From contig QOPG01000015.1 in assembly GCA_003331585.1 (NCBI GenBank), forward strand, positions 1 to 32,074: 32,074 nucleotides of DNA, in the 5' to 3' direction. This DNA comes from Gammaproteobacteria bacterium. Its GTDB lineage: Bacteria; Pseudomonadota; Gammaproteobacteria; Steroidobacterales; Woeseiaceae. This document shows positions 1-8,537 of this stretch, piece by piece; positions within the stretch are counted from its first letter, which is position 1, and each line of letters starts with the position of its first letter. The notes under the pieces were generated by a model. That model worked only from the letters and a program-made list of their open reading frames with translations, was not told the DNA's origin and ran no database searches. The position numbers were made by a program, and so were the translations under genes.

Positions 1-181
1 CTTCGATTTCTTTTGGTTCAATTACCTGTTTACCGCGATAGAAGCCATCTTCAGTTACTCTGTGCCTCAGATGAGTTTCACCAGAAACTGGGTCAACAGA
101 CATGGAAGGTTTACTTAATTTATCATGAGATCGACGCATTCCTCTTTTAGAGGAAGTTTTCTTATTTTTTTGAACAGCCAT
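1..181 (-). CDS. rpmF: 50S ribosomal protein L32 (3' end outside window)
   Basis: Small structural protein of the large ribosomal subunit. Reading the minus strand from ATG at 181 gives 60 residues before the window edge, starting [20 protein letters not shown], which is the L32 signature. A later [15 protein letters not shown] segment matches the usual C-terminal part. E. coli L32 has 57 residues and this frame is still open at 60, so the protein has a slightly extended acidic tail (EPKEIE). It lies 72 bases downstream of yceD in the same direction, the conserved yceD-rpmF pair that normally leads on to plsX and fab genes beyond this edge. Confidence 0.95.
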   Translation of the reverse strand, partial: MAVQKNKKTSSKRGMRRSHDKLSKPSMSVDPVSGETHLRHRVTEDGFYRGKQVIEPKEIE

Positions 182-253
182 TGTCTTAAATTCTCCGTTG
201 TCAAATACTCTAATTGAATGACAAAAATTTTAATTAAATATCATTATACCTAA

Positions 254-808
254 TTATTTATCATTATTTAGCTGATTTTTTAAATTGGCGAAAGGGAATG
301 TCATTAAATCATTATTCATCTGTGGTTTTTTTAGAACTTCACAAACCTCATCATCGTCATGTTTGACATACAAAGGAATTGAAATTAATAGTAATTCTTC
401 AATTAAATCAATTATTTTTATACTGCAACCCTCGATTTCCCATGGTTCATAATCCTTATTACCTTGATATGCGTTTTGATCAGAACATAAAGCAATCTTT
501 ACAGGAACATCAATTTCATTCTCAAAGATATTCAAACAATTCTGACATGTAAGAAAAAGCCTTGCCTCAATTCGTCCAGATACAACATTCATAGGATTGG
601 CAGAATCTATACTTTTAATCTCCAAATCAACTTTTACAGATTCATTGACCCATTGATCACTTTCTAGAGACTTAATCGCGAATTTATGATCTTTAGTAAT
701 AAAATCGGTTAATTTATCAAACAAACTCAAACTGTAATCAAAATCAATTTGATATGGATGGTTTATTAATTTATTTAGCTGTATTAAATTTTGTAGTGAT
801 TTACTCAT
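254..808 (-). CDS. yceD: YceD/DUF177 family protein (23S rRNA accumulation protein)
   Basis: DUF177 (YceD) protein. The family is linked to 23S rRNA accumulation and is almost always encoded just before rpmF, as here. The product is about 184 residues from ATG at 808. The open frame extends to a TTG at 817, but the ATG gives the more normal start, MSKSLQNLIQ. The family hallmark is visible as a Cys-x2-Cys pair (C88, C91, in LTCQNCLNIF) in the middle of the protein, followed by the acidic C-terminal half typical of the family. No SD sequence stands out. Its 5' region is shared with the divergent yceF gene. Family assignment is firm; the molecular role is poorly known in any organism. Confidence 0.88.
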   Translation of the reverse strand: MSKSLQNLIQLNKLINHPYQIDFDYSLSLFDKLTDFITKDHKFAIKSLESDQWVNESVKVDLEIKSIDSANPMNVVSGRIEARLFLTCQNCLNIFENEIDVPVKIALCSDQNAYQGNKDYEPWEIEGCSIKIIDLIEELLLISIPLYVKHDDDEVCEVLKKPQMNNDLMTFPFANLKNQLNNDK

Positions 809-819
809 ATTTAACAAAC

Positions 820-848
820 TTGAATACTTTATATGATTTAATGATAAT
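820..848 (+). promoter_or_regulatory. Probable sigma70 promoter for yceF
   Basis: TTGAAT at 820-825 and GATAAT at 843-848 are separated by exactly 17 bases, each one or two mismatches from consensus, pointing right. A start near 855 would give yceF a leader of about 60 bases. In such AT-rich DNA chance matches are common, so this is a prediction only. Confidence 0.45.
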
Positions 849-914
849 CAAATTGCTGTTTTACAACATAATTTTATAGTATATGAAATCAAAATAATAA
901 TTTAAAAATTAAAA

Positions 915-1508
915 TTGCAAACCAATAAAAAACAAAAAATAATACTTGGATCGTCTTCCAGTCATAGAAAAAAACTTTTAGATAAATATCTAGAGAATTA
1001 TCAAATTATCGAGCCTAATATTGATGAAAATCTGGAATATTTTGAATTTAACTCAAAATATTCTGAAGAATTAGCAAAAATTAAATCTCATAAGATAAGA
1101 GAAAAAGCAAACGGATCTATAATAATTACATCCGATCAAATAGGAGTATTAGATAAAAAGCTTTTAAAAAAGCCGTTAGATCATAAAAACGCCATTGAGC
1201 AATTATTAGGATACTCAAATAAGCAAGTTACATTCTATACTTCGGTATGTATATACAATCAAAATAGTCATATAGAATATATACATACTGATGAAACATT
1301 AATTAATTTCTCAAAAATTACATATAATCTTGCCGAGGAATATCTTACAAAAGATCTTCCTTATAATTGCTGTGGAAGTTTCAAAATAGAGGGAAGAGGA
1401 TTACTCCTCATAGATAAGATAGATACCAAGGATCCAACTGCAGTAATAGGTTTGCCTATGATATATATTTTATCGATTCTGAAGGAATTAGGGCATATCA
1501 CCAGTTAA
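915..1508 (+). CDS. yceF: Maf-family nucleotide pyrophosphatase, YceF type (7-methyl-GTP pyrophosphatase)
   Basis: Maf-like house-cleaning pyrophosphatase of 197 residues, the normal family length. Visible motifs are the N-terminal LGSSSSHRKKLL nucleotide-binding loop (S12-R18), ITSDQIGVLD with the catalytic Asp74, the KKP motif near residue 86, and the C-terminal FKIEGRGLLLIDKI...DPTAVIGLP block. SDQ and IEGRG, together with the position between rluC and yceD, point to the YceF subfamily, which in E. coli hydrolyses 7-methyl-GTP, rather than YhdE. The start is unusual: the frame is closed by TAA at 903-905 and the first usable codon is TTG at 915, with no SD sequence. The gene ends inside the convergent rluC stop (4-base overlap). 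Confidence 0.88.
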   Translation: MQTNKKQKIILGSSSSHRKKLLDKYLENYQIIEPNIDENLEYFEFNSKYSEELAKIKSHKIREKANGSIIITSDQIGVLDKKLLKKPLDHKNAIEQLLGYSNKQVTFYTSVCIYNQNSHIEYIHTDETLINFSKITYNLAEEYLTKDLPYNCCGSFKIEGRGLLLIDKIDTKDPTAVIGLPMIYILSILKELGHITS

Positions 1509-2407
1509 AAATCATTGAATTCTTGAGGAAGCATAGAGCTAAACGTTCGGTCGTTTCCTTTCCTATCTACAAAACTAATTGACTGAGCATGCAAAAATAA
1601 CCTTTTCTTTAATTTTAATTCTGATAATACGTTCATATTTGAATATTTGGTATCACCTACTATTGGGTAACCTATTTCATTTAAATGCACTCTTAGCTGA
1701 TGAGTTCTCCCAGTTATCGGTTGACATTGAACTAGTGCGAACTTCTTATATTGGTTGATCATTTTGACCAATGTGACAGCTTTTTTGCCTTTTTTGTTTT
1801 GAGTTACATGACGCTCACCGTTTTTTCTGTGATTAGTCAATAATGGTATATTGATTGATTTTTTTTGATACTCCCAGGTTCCTAAAACAACAGCAAAATA
1901 ATTTTTTTTAACTTCACCATTTCTAAATTTTTCATGCAGATCTCTCAACGCACTTCTTTTTTTTGATAGTAATAGGCATCCTGAAGTTTCTTTATCTATT
2001 CTATGAACGAGAGAGATATCATTCTTTTGGGCTTTTGCAGTCCTGATTAACTCTATCACCCCAAATTTAATTCCACTGCCACCATGAACAGCTAATCCTG
2101 CGGGCTTATCGATAACAATGAAGTCAGAATCTTCGAAAATTATAGATTTCTCGATATTTATGGAGTTATTTTTTATTAGAGATTCTGGATCATTCTTGAT
2201 TATTAAAGGTGGTATTCTTATTTCGTCATTTGTTTTGATTTTATAGCTGGGTGCAATTCGACCACTGTTAACTCTTACCTCACCTCGTCTTATAATTCTG
2301 TAGATTTTGGATCTTGGTAATCCTTTAAATTTTCTATTAATAAAATTATCAATTCTCTGGCCGGACTCATCCTCATTAATGCGAAGTTTTTGCACCTTTG
2401 TTTTCAT
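1505..2407 (-). CDS. rluC: 23S rRNA pseudouridine synthase RluC
   Basis: Converts three uridines of 23S rRNA (955, 2504 and 2580 in E. coli) to pseudouridine. An N-terminal S4 RNA-binding domain is visible (GQRIDNFINRKFKGLPRSKI, then GEVRVNSGRI), followed by the RluA-type catalytic domain with HRIDKETSG, whose catalytic Asp is about residue 138, and the GRTHQLRVHL motif near the C-terminus. I chose ATG at 2407 because MKTKVQKLRI aligns with the known RluC N-terminus. The frame stays open to an ATG at 2422 and a GTG at 2455, and no SD decides between them. It is divergent from rne, the conserved gammaproteobacterial arrangement. RluC rather than RluD follows mainly from this context. Confidence 0.9.
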   Translation of the reverse strand: MKTKVQKLRINEDESGQRIDNFINRKFKGLPRSKIYRIIRRGEVRVNSGRIAPSYKIKTNDEIRIPPLIIKNDPESLIKNNSINIEKSIIFEDSDFIVIDKPAGLAVHGGSGIKFGVIELIRTAKAQKNDISLVHRIDKETSGCLLLSKKRSALRDLHEKFRNGEVKKNYFAVVLGTWEYQKKSINIPLLTNHRKNGERHVTQNKKGKKAVTLVKMINQYKKFALVQCQPITGRTHQLRVHLNEIGYPIVGDTKYSNMNVLSELKLKKRLFLHAQSISFVDRKGNDRTFSSMLPQEFNDF

Positions 2408-2455
2408 TGTTAGATTGCTCATTCTAGAAAAATACTTTGAATTAAAAAAATCCAC

Positions 2456-2784
2456 TTAATTACAAAATAAAGACAATAAATTATTAAATATGCTATCTTA
2501 TGCCTTAAGGGATTGATTAATCCAGAAATAATAACTTTAGATAAAAAGTTAATTCAAAATTCTTTCTGCTTTTGATTTTAAATTTAACGTCAAAAGCAGA
2601 GCAAAAAAATAACGGCAACGAGCATAAATGCTTAAAGCGTAAAAAATTTACTGCAACAATTAATGTTAAAAATAGATTACAAAATAATTAAGTAAGGAAT
2701 TAATTATAAACGCAAATAACAAATTAATTTAAGTTAAAAATTTAATTTAAATGCTCGCTGCCCATAAAAAATAAGTAGGGCAAA
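2456..2784 (+). promoter_or_regulatory. rluC/rne intergenic region with the structured rne leader
   Basis: A stretch of 329 bases without a gene, between divergent rluC and rne. On the plus strand there are weak promoter-like matches: AAGACA at 2470 with TGCTATCTT ending at 2499, and TTGATT near 2513 with TTAGAT about 18 bases on. Downstream lie a strong hairpin (2565-2600), a smaller AGCA/TGCT hairpin (2621-2632), an AT-rich stretch, and a segment (2751-2762) able to pair with 2614-2625. E. coli rne has a leader of about 360 nt through which RNase E controls its own mRNA. A similar role here is inferred from position, length and structure. Confidence 0.6.
2565..2600 (+). promoter_or_regulatory. 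Perfect 11-bp stem-loop in the rne leader
   Basis: TCTGCTTTTGA (2565-2575) and TCAAAAGCAGA (2590-2600) are exact reverse complements around a 14-base A/T-rich loop. No U-tract follows (the next bases are GCAAAAAAAT), so it does not look like a terminator. Its place in the leader suggests an analogue of the conserved autoregulatory hairpin of gammaproteobacterial rne leaders. The structure is seen directly; the role is inferred. Confidence 0.6.
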
Positions 2785-4929
2785 ATGAAAAGAATGCTAA
2801 TAAATGCAACTCAACAAGAAGAGTTGCGAATGGCTATGGTAGATGGCCAAAATCTCTATGATCTAAATATCGAGCTACCCTCAAACGAAAGAAAGAAAGC
2901 CAACATATATAAAGGCAAAATTACTCGGATCGAGCCAAGCCTTGAAGCTGCTTTTGTTGATTATGGCGCTGAAAGACATGGTTTTCTTCCCTTGAAAGAA
3001 ATCTCTAATGAATACTTCATCAAAGAAACTAAATCGGGAAAACGACCAAACATAAAAGATGTTTTAAAAGAAGGTCAAGAAATTGTAATACAAATCGATA
3101 AAGAAGAGCGTGGAAAAAAAGGTGCTGCACTTACAACTTTTGTGAGCCTTGCAGGAAGATTTATTGTGCTTAAACCTAATAAATCAAAATCTGGTGGTAT
3201 ATCAAGAAGAATAACTGGTGAAGAGAGAGATAACGCAAGAAACTCTCTTGATGCAATAAATATACCTGACCAAATGAGTGTAATTTTGAGAACTGCTGGA
3301 ATTGAACGTACAACAGATGAATTGGAATGGGATTTAAATAATTTACTGGCAATCTGGGAAGCAATAAAGACTGTAATAGTAAAAAAAGAAGCTCCCTTTC
3401 TTGTTTACAAAGAAAGTAATGCTGTTTTAAGAGCGCTTAGAGATTATCTAACATTCGATATTGGTGAAATCCTGATAGATGAGAAAAAAGCTTATGATGA
3501 TGCGAAAGAATTCATAAGCCAAGTAATGCCCCAAAATCTAAAGAAGTTAAAGTACTATGATGAAGATGTCCCCCTCTTCACTAATTATCAAATCGAAAGT
3601 CAAATTGAATCTGCTTATACACATTCAGTTGATCTTCCATCTGGAGGTAGCGTTGTCATTGATCATACTGAAGCTTTAGTCTCAATAGATATCAATTCAG
3701 CTAAATCCACAAAAGGAAGTGATATCGAAGAAACTGCATTAGCAACAAACGTTGAATCTGCAATAGAAATTGCTAGACAGCTTAGATTGAGAGATTTAGG
3801 TGGGTTAATTGTTATAGATTTTATTGATATGCATGTATACAAGAACCAAAGAGAAGTTGAAAATCAACTAAGAAAAGCAGTAAAAGAGGATCGAGCAAGA
3901 ATACAAATTGGAAAAATCAGTAGATTTGGCTTACTGGAAATGTCGAGACAGAGGCTTAGGCCAGCCCTAAGTGAATCAAATCAACTTATTTGTCCGCGAT
4001 GTTCTGGTATCGGAAGTATCAGGAGTGTTGAATCTCTCGCATTGGCAATATTGAGAATAATTGGTGAGGAAGCAAGAAAAGATATGACGGTAAAAATTAT
4101 TGCTCAACTACCTATAGAAATTGCTACATACTTACTAAATGAAAAAAGAGACTGGGTTCAAAATATCGAGTCAAATCACAATACAAAAGTGATACTCGTT
4201 GCTAATTCGGGACTTGAAACCCCACACTTCAGTGTAAAAAGAATCAGATCCGATCAAGCTGATCTTCCTGAAAATCAAGGTCAAAGTTTTGATTTAGTGG
4301 AAAATTTAGATGAGCAAGTTATTCCGGAAGTTATCGAAAAGGATAAAGCAGTTGAAATACCAGCCGTAGGTAATGCTAAACCAGTACCAAAGCCACCTGG
4401 AAAGAAGGATACTCAAAGCTCACAGAACTTGTGGGGTCTATTCAAGAATTTATTTGAATCAGACAAAGAAGAAGCAACAAATAAACCAACAACTAAAAAA
4501 CCTTACAAGCATAGGGCCAAAAGACCAAAAAACAGCAAATACAAAGGTAAAAATTTCAACAAAAACTACAACCAAAAGAATAAAACAAAAAATAAACCTG
4601 TAAAAAAAGATGATTCAAAATTAGATCCAGTTAAAAAGCACGCAAAAAAGAAAGAAAACTTAACTAATAATAAAGGTAGCAAAAAACCTCAAAAAGAAAA
4701 ATCTTCTGAGGGAATTACATCTTCTGAAAAATTAAAACAAAAACCTCAAAAGAAGAAAGCTATCACAAAAAAAAGAAGTCCGAGTAAGAAACCTGCGATA
4801 GAAAGAAAAACTAAACCCAACGAACCCAAAGCATCTGATAAAAAAAACAAGGATACTAAAACAAAAAAGATTGAGAATAAAAACTCAGAAGACAGGCTTA
4901 TGCCGTGGCCTTCAGATAGTAATGATTAA
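2785..4929 (+). CDS. rne: Ribonuclease E
   Basis: Main endoribonuclease of mRNA decay and of rRNA/tRNA processing, and scaffold of the degradosome at the inner membrane. The catalytic half is complete: MKRMLINATQ start, S1 domain (about 35-125), catalytic Asp302 (VSIDIN) and Asp345 (IVIDF), matching E. coli D303 and D346, and the zinc-link CPRC with Cys403 and Cys406. After residue 500 the tail is short and low in complexity; 714 residues compare with 1061 in E. coli. Residues 548-558 (NLWGLFKNLFE) form an amphipathic helix where E. coli RNase E has its membrane-anchoring segment. Residues 560-705 are mostly Lys, Pro and Asn, and the end is LMPWPSDSND. An AGGG SD lies 4 bases upstream of the ATG. 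The stop overlaps convergent kdsB by 4 bases. RNase E rather than RNase G because of the tail. Confidence 0.95.
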   Translation: MKRMLINATQQEELRMAMVDGQNLYDLNIELPSNERKKANIYKGKITRIEPSLEAAFVDYGAERHGFLPLKEISNEYFIKETKSGKRPNIKDVLKEGQEIVIQIDKEERGKKGAALTTFVSLAGRFIVLKPNKSKSGGISRRITGEERDNARNSLDAINIPDQMSVILRTAGIERTTDELEWDLNNLLAIWEAIKTVIVKKEAPFLVYKESNAVLRALRDYLTFDIGEILIDEKKAYDDAKEFISQVMPQNLKKLKYYDEDVPLFTNYQIESQIESAYTHSVDLPSGGSVVIDHTEALVSIDINSAKSTKGSDIEETALATNVESAIEIARQLRLRDLGGLIVIDFIDMHVYKNQREVENQLRKAVKEDRARIQIGKISRFGLLEMSRQRLRPALSESNQLICPRCSGIGSIRSVESLALAILRIIGEEARKDMTVKIIAQLPIEIATYLLNEKRDWVQNIESNHNTKVILVANSGLETPHFSVKRIRSDQADLPENQGQSFDLVENLDEQVIPEVIEKDKAVEIPAVGNAKPVPKPPGKKDTQSSQNLWGLFKNLFESDKEEATNKPTTKKPYKHRAKRPKNSKYKGKNFNKNYNQKNKTKNKPVKKDDSKLDPVKKHAKKKENLTNNKGSKKPQKEKSSEGITSSEKLKQKPQKKKAITKKRSPSKKPAIERKTKPNEPKASDKKNKDTKTKKIENKNSEDRLMPWPSDSND

Positions 4930-5684
4930 TTTGACCTTAAGTCTTTTTTGATTATCGCGCAGACATTCTCAACATCATCAATTACATCAATACTCGGTCC
5001 AGGTCTTTCGCTTGCATTAGCCACTTTTATTTTGAACCCATAATGCAAGGCTTTTAACTGCTCTAGATTTTCAGATTCCATTTGTTTGGGCATATCTAAT
5101 AACTTTAAGTCTCTTAATATTCGACATCTGTATGAATAAATTCCATGATGATGGAGTATAAATTTATTATCGATTAACACATCAGCATCCAGTTTATTGG
5201 GAATTGGCAATCGACTAAAATAAATTGCATGACCACTTTCATCCATCAAAACTTTTACCGTATTTGGATTTAACCATTCCTTTTTAGATAAAAAATTCGA
5301 TCCAAGAGTGCCAATATCTGATATTCCATCAGTCAATAATGAGGCGCATTCATCCATTAGTTTTGCCTTTAGAAGTGGCTCATCTCCCTGCAAATTAAGA
5401 ACAACTTGATCATCTGACCAACCCATTTGATCAATTACCTCAATTATTCTATCTGTACCAGATTGGTGTTTCGATGAAGTCATACAGATTTTTGCACCAA
5501 AATTTATAGCATGTGATTGGATGCGCTCGTCATCAGTTGCGATGATTATATCTCTAGCCTGACTTTTTTTGGCATTTCGCCATACACGCTCAATCATAGT
5601 TTTTCCGCATATATCAATTAACGGTTTTCCAGGCAGTCGAGTCGAAGCAAAGCGCGCAGGTATTATGATATTATAATTAGCCAT
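4926..5684 (-). CDS. kdsB: 3-deoxy-manno-octulosonate cytidylyltransferase (CMP-Kdo synthetase)
   Basis: Activates Kdo as CMP-Kdo for the inner core of lipopolysaccharide; cytosolic and Mg-dependent. The 252 residues are normal for KdsB. Family motifs are the N-terminal IIPARFASTRLPGKPL nucleotide-binding loop, DIIIATDDERI, QSGTDRIIEV, LNLQGDEPLL with the metal-binding Asp, and a YSRLPIP-like segment (FSRLPIPN) followed by HHHGIYSYR. It is the last gene of msbA-lpxK-kdsB, overlapping the end of lpxK by 8 bases, which suggests translational coupling. The intervening small genes found in E. coli between lpxK and kdsB are absent. Confidence 0.96.
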   Translation of the reverse strand: MANYNIIIPARFASTRLPGKPLIDICGKTMIERVWRNAKKSQARDIIIATDDERIQSHAINFGAKICMTSSKHQSGTDRIIEVIDQMGWSDDQVVLNLQGDEPLLKAKLMDECASLLTDGISDIGTLGSNFLSKKEWLNPNTVKVLMDESGHAIYFSRLPIPNKLDADVLIDNKFILHHHGIYSYRCRILRDLKLLDMPKQMESENLEQLKALHYGFKIKVANASERPGPSIDVIDDVENVCAIIKKDLRSN

Positions 5685-6687
5685 TCTTTTTATCTTTAAT
5701 CAATCTTTCTATATCAAGTAACCAAGGTTTTTCATTCTGGTCAAACTGAACCTCTACAGGAACAAACCACATTCTAGCATTAGCAAATCTTTTACATTTA
5801 ACCATATCTTTTTCAGTCATAATTATTTCATGTTCATCATTAAAATTTAAGTCACTTGATTTGTATTTTCTGTGATCTTCAAAAGGATGTTCGTAAATAT
5901 CTAGCCCTGATTTTCTAAGTGATCTAAAAAATCGATCTGGATTACCAATACCAGCAACCGCATGAATTTTAGTAGATACAAAATCAACCACAAGTCTCGA
6001 ATCTCCTGTAATTAAGTTAATCGCAGTTTTCCCAACTAAACGAAATTGATTGTTATTATTTTTAACATCTTCACACTCAACATTTTTTAATACCAGGTTA
6101 ACTCTAGATAGCCTTGAAATTGGCTCCCTCAATGGGCCCGCTGGTAAAAGTAAATTATTTCCGTACATTCTTTCATTATCAATAATTAAAATCTCATAAT
6201 CACGATCCATTTGATAATGCTGAAGGCCGTCATCACTTATTATGAAATCAATGTTTTTATCTGATACATACCCTAAGGATAAGTTTCGATCAGGGTGGGC
6301 TATTACAGGACATTTTAACTTTGAAGCAATCATAATTGCTTCGTCGCCAACTATCTCAGGATTAGATTCTTTTGAAACCTCAATAGGTATATCACCTATC
6401 TTTCCTTTATAGCCTCTAGTGAGTATTGCTGGCCTATAACCCATACCGATAAAATGGTTAGCTAGCCACATAGTAATAGGTGTTTTTCCAGTACCTCCAA
6501 CTGCAATATTTCCAACAATTATTATTGGATAATTACTGCGATGAATTTTCATGAAGCCTTTCTCATATAAAAGAATTCTGAGGCTGATAAATACATAAAA
6601 TATCCAACTCAATGGCTTTAGAATATATTTCCAGTTACTACCTTGATACCAAACTTTTATGAACCATTGATGAAAGGTTGTGATCAT
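5677..6687 (-). CDS. lpxK: Tetraacyldisaccharide 4'-kinase
   Basis: Phosphorylates the 4' position of the lipid A disaccharide to make lipid IVA at the cytoplasmic face of the inner membrane. The 336-residue protein has an N-terminal hydrophobic stretch (about residues 22-42) that anchors the enzyme, then the Walker A segment VGNIAVGGTGKTP (residues 58-70), the family ISDDGLQHYQMDRD motif with its metal-binding acidic residues, and LLPAGPLREP. All are diagnostic for LpxK. It lies 6 bases downstream of msbA and overlaps kdsB, so it is surely co-transcribed with both. Confidence 0.96.
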   Translation of the reverse strand: MITTFHQWFIKVWYQGSNWKYILKPLSWIFYVFISLRILLYEKGFMKIHRSNYPIIIVGNIAVGGTGKTPITMWLANHFIGMGYRPAILTRGYKGKIGDIPIEVSKESNPEIVGDEAIMIASKLKCPVIAHPDRNLSLGYVSDKNIDFIISDDGLQHYQMDRDYEILIIDNERMYGNNLLLPAGPLREPISRLSRVNLVLKNVECEDVKNNNNQFRLVGKTAINLITGDSRLVVDFVSTKIHAVAGIGNPDRFFRSLRKSGLDIYEHPFEDHRKYKSSDLNFNDEHEIIMTEKDMVKCKRFANARMWFVPVEVQFDQNEKPWLLDIERLIKDKKNG

Positions 6688-6693
6688 ATGGAA

Positions 6694-8460
6694 TTATTTA
6701 TTCTTCTTATTGAACTGAAGGCGATGAAGATTCGCATAATGACTTGCATTCATAATTAGTTCATCGTGAGTTCCTTTTTCAACAATTCTTCCATTATCTA
6801 AAACGATAATTTGATCTGCGCCCTCTATAGTCGATAAACGATGTGCTACAACTAATGTTGTTTTGTTTTTCATGAGTTCTTTTAGTGACTCTTGAATTTG
6901 ATATTCTGATTTAGTGTCTAAAGAGGATGTAGCCTCATCTAATATTAATAATGGGGCATTCTTTAAAATCGCTCTTCCTATAGCTATTCTTTGTTTTTGA
7001 CCTCCTGATAGCATCGCTCCTCTATCCCCCACATAAGTGTGGAGACCTTCTGGGAACTCATCAGAAAATTGATCAATTCTTGCTAGTTTAATCGCAAGAT
7101 CAACTTCAGCTTGAGATTTATTTTTAAGCTTTCCATAAGTCAAATTATTCAATATTGTGTCATTAAAAAGCATTATATCTTGATTAACTATGCTTATTTT
7201 TTCCCTGAGATTCTTTATCGTATATTCTTTAATTGAAATACCATCAATTAAAATTTCTCCTGATTGGTAATCATAAAATCTTGGTAGAAGATTAATCATC
7301 GTAGATTTTCCACTCCCAGAATGGCCCACAATCGCTATTGATTCACCCTTTTTTGCAGAAAATGATATATCGGATATTGTATTTCTGTTGTCTTTCGACT
7401 GATATGAGAAGCACACCTTTCTGTACTCTAAGGAACCTTCAGATGAGGTTTTTTCTAGAGTACCTTCATCCTTCTCTATAGGTTGATCCATCACACTAAA
7501 AAGGCTGTTACTCGCTGCAATACCCCTCTGAAGAATTGCATTTACATTAGTTATTCTCCGAATAGGCTGCAACATCAGCATCATTGCCCCAAAAAATGAC
7601 ATAAAGCTACCTGGACTTAGATCACCATTGAGTGATTCAATTCCAGCGAAATATATCACTCCCGCAAGACCAATACCAAAGACTACCTGGGTTACTGCGA
7701 CTCCAAGCGATCTAGAGCGAATAAGCTTTATATTTTGTTGGCGATTTCTATTATCAACATCATTCATTCTCTCAGTCTCATATTGCTGCCCATCAAAGAT
7801 TTTTATTATCCTTTGACCTGCTAATACTTCCTGAGTTACTTGGGTTACTTCACCTATTGAGTCCTGGATTCTCTCGCTATATCTCCGGAACATTTTTCCA
7901 AGGAAATGAATCAACAAGGTAATCACTGGAAAGATAACCGCAACCGACAGAAATAATCTTGGACTTTGATATATCATCAATCCAATAGCCGCAATGACTG
8001 TTAAAACATCTCTAATAGCGATAGTAACTACATTAGTTACTGATTCAGATATCATCTCAACATTGTAAGTCATCCTTGAGAGTACTGAACCACTTGAATT
8101 ACTCTCAAAAAATTGCGCTGGTAACTTCAAAAATTTCTGGAATAGTTGTTTTCTTAATGAGCTAATTACACCTCTGCCTATCCAGCCAAGTGAAGCCTCT
8201 GTTGCGAAACCAGAAATTCCTCTGGCAAAGAAAATAGCTATGAACGCTATGGGAAGCCATCGGGTAGTTTCTAAATTTTTCGCAACTAAAGCTTCATCCA
8301 TTAAGGGCTCAATCAAAGCGACCATCATCATCTCCACTAAAGCCGTCATCGCCATAGCAATAATTGCAATAAATCCTATAAATTTATATTGAATGACATA
8401 GGTCCAAAGTCTTCGATAAGTTTCCAAGCTATTTTCAGTTGAAGAATTTTTCATAAACAT
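6694..8460 (-). CDS. msbA: Lipid A export ATP-binding/permease protein MsbA
   Basis: Homodimeric ABC half-transporter that flips core-lipid A across the inner membrane. The 588 residues have six membrane segments in the first 320 or so and a nucleotide-binding domain from about 345: Walker A GHSGSGKST (379-387), signature LSGGQ (484-488), Walker B LLILDEA (504-510) and switch His540 (VAHRLST). Length and order match MsbA (582 in E. coli). ATG at 8460 is supported by AAGGA six bases upstream; a second in-frame ATG lies two codons in. It heads the msbA-lpxK-kdsB operon. Its immediate neighbourhood with lpxK separates it from other multidrug half-transporters. Confidence 0.94.
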   Translation of the reverse strand: MFMKNSSTENSLETYRRLWTYVIQYKFIGFIAIIAMAMTALVEMMMVALIEPLMDEALVAKNLETTRWLPIAFIAIFFARGISGFATEASLGWIGRGVISSLRKQLFQKFLKLPAQFFESNSSGSVLSRMTYNVEMISESVTNVVTIAIRDVLTVIAAIGLMIYQSPRLFLSVAVIFPVITLLIHFLGKMFRRYSERIQDSIGEVTQVTQEVLAGQRIIKIFDGQQYETERMNDVDNRNRQQNIKLIRSRSLGVAVTQVVFGIGLAGVIYFAGIESLNGDLSPGSFMSFFGAMMLMLQPIRRITNVNAILQRGIAASNSLFSVMDQPIEKDEGTLEKTSSEGSLEYRKVCFSYQSKDNRNTISDISFSAKKGESIAIVGHSGSGKSTMINLLPRFYDYQSGEILIDGISIKEYTIKNLREKISIVNQDIMLFNDTILNNLTYGKLKNKSQAEVDLAIKLARIDQFSDEFPEGLHTYVGDRGAMLSGGQKQRIAIGRAILKNAPLLILDEATSSLDTKSEYQIQESLKELMKNKTTLVVAHRLSTIEGADQIIVLDNGRIVEKGTHDELIMNASHYANLHRLQFNKKNK

Positions 8461-8521
8461 CGATTTCCTTGCAAGAGGAAGACACTTTATTTTTTCATAT
8501 ATTAAGATACATCAGTTATTT

Positions 8522-8537
8522 ATTGATAGCGATCAAT
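8522..8537. promoter_or_regulatory. Inverted repeat between divergent msbA and the dehydrogenase-like gene
   Basis: ATTGAT and ATCAAT, exact 6-base arms around AGCG, lie midway between the two divergent start codons. This is the size and position expected of a regulator-binding site. No regulator is known and short palindromes are common in AT-rich DNA. Confidence 0.25.

Noticed and set aside
4373-4603. A shifted open frame inside the RNase E tail
   Set aside because: It arises from A-rich low-complexity codons in the tail; no independent start signal or family match.
4500-4900. Possible repeat array in the A-rich end of rne
   Set aside because: The similarity is due to Lys-rich codons (AAA, AAG) of irregular spacing; there is no constant repeat unit.
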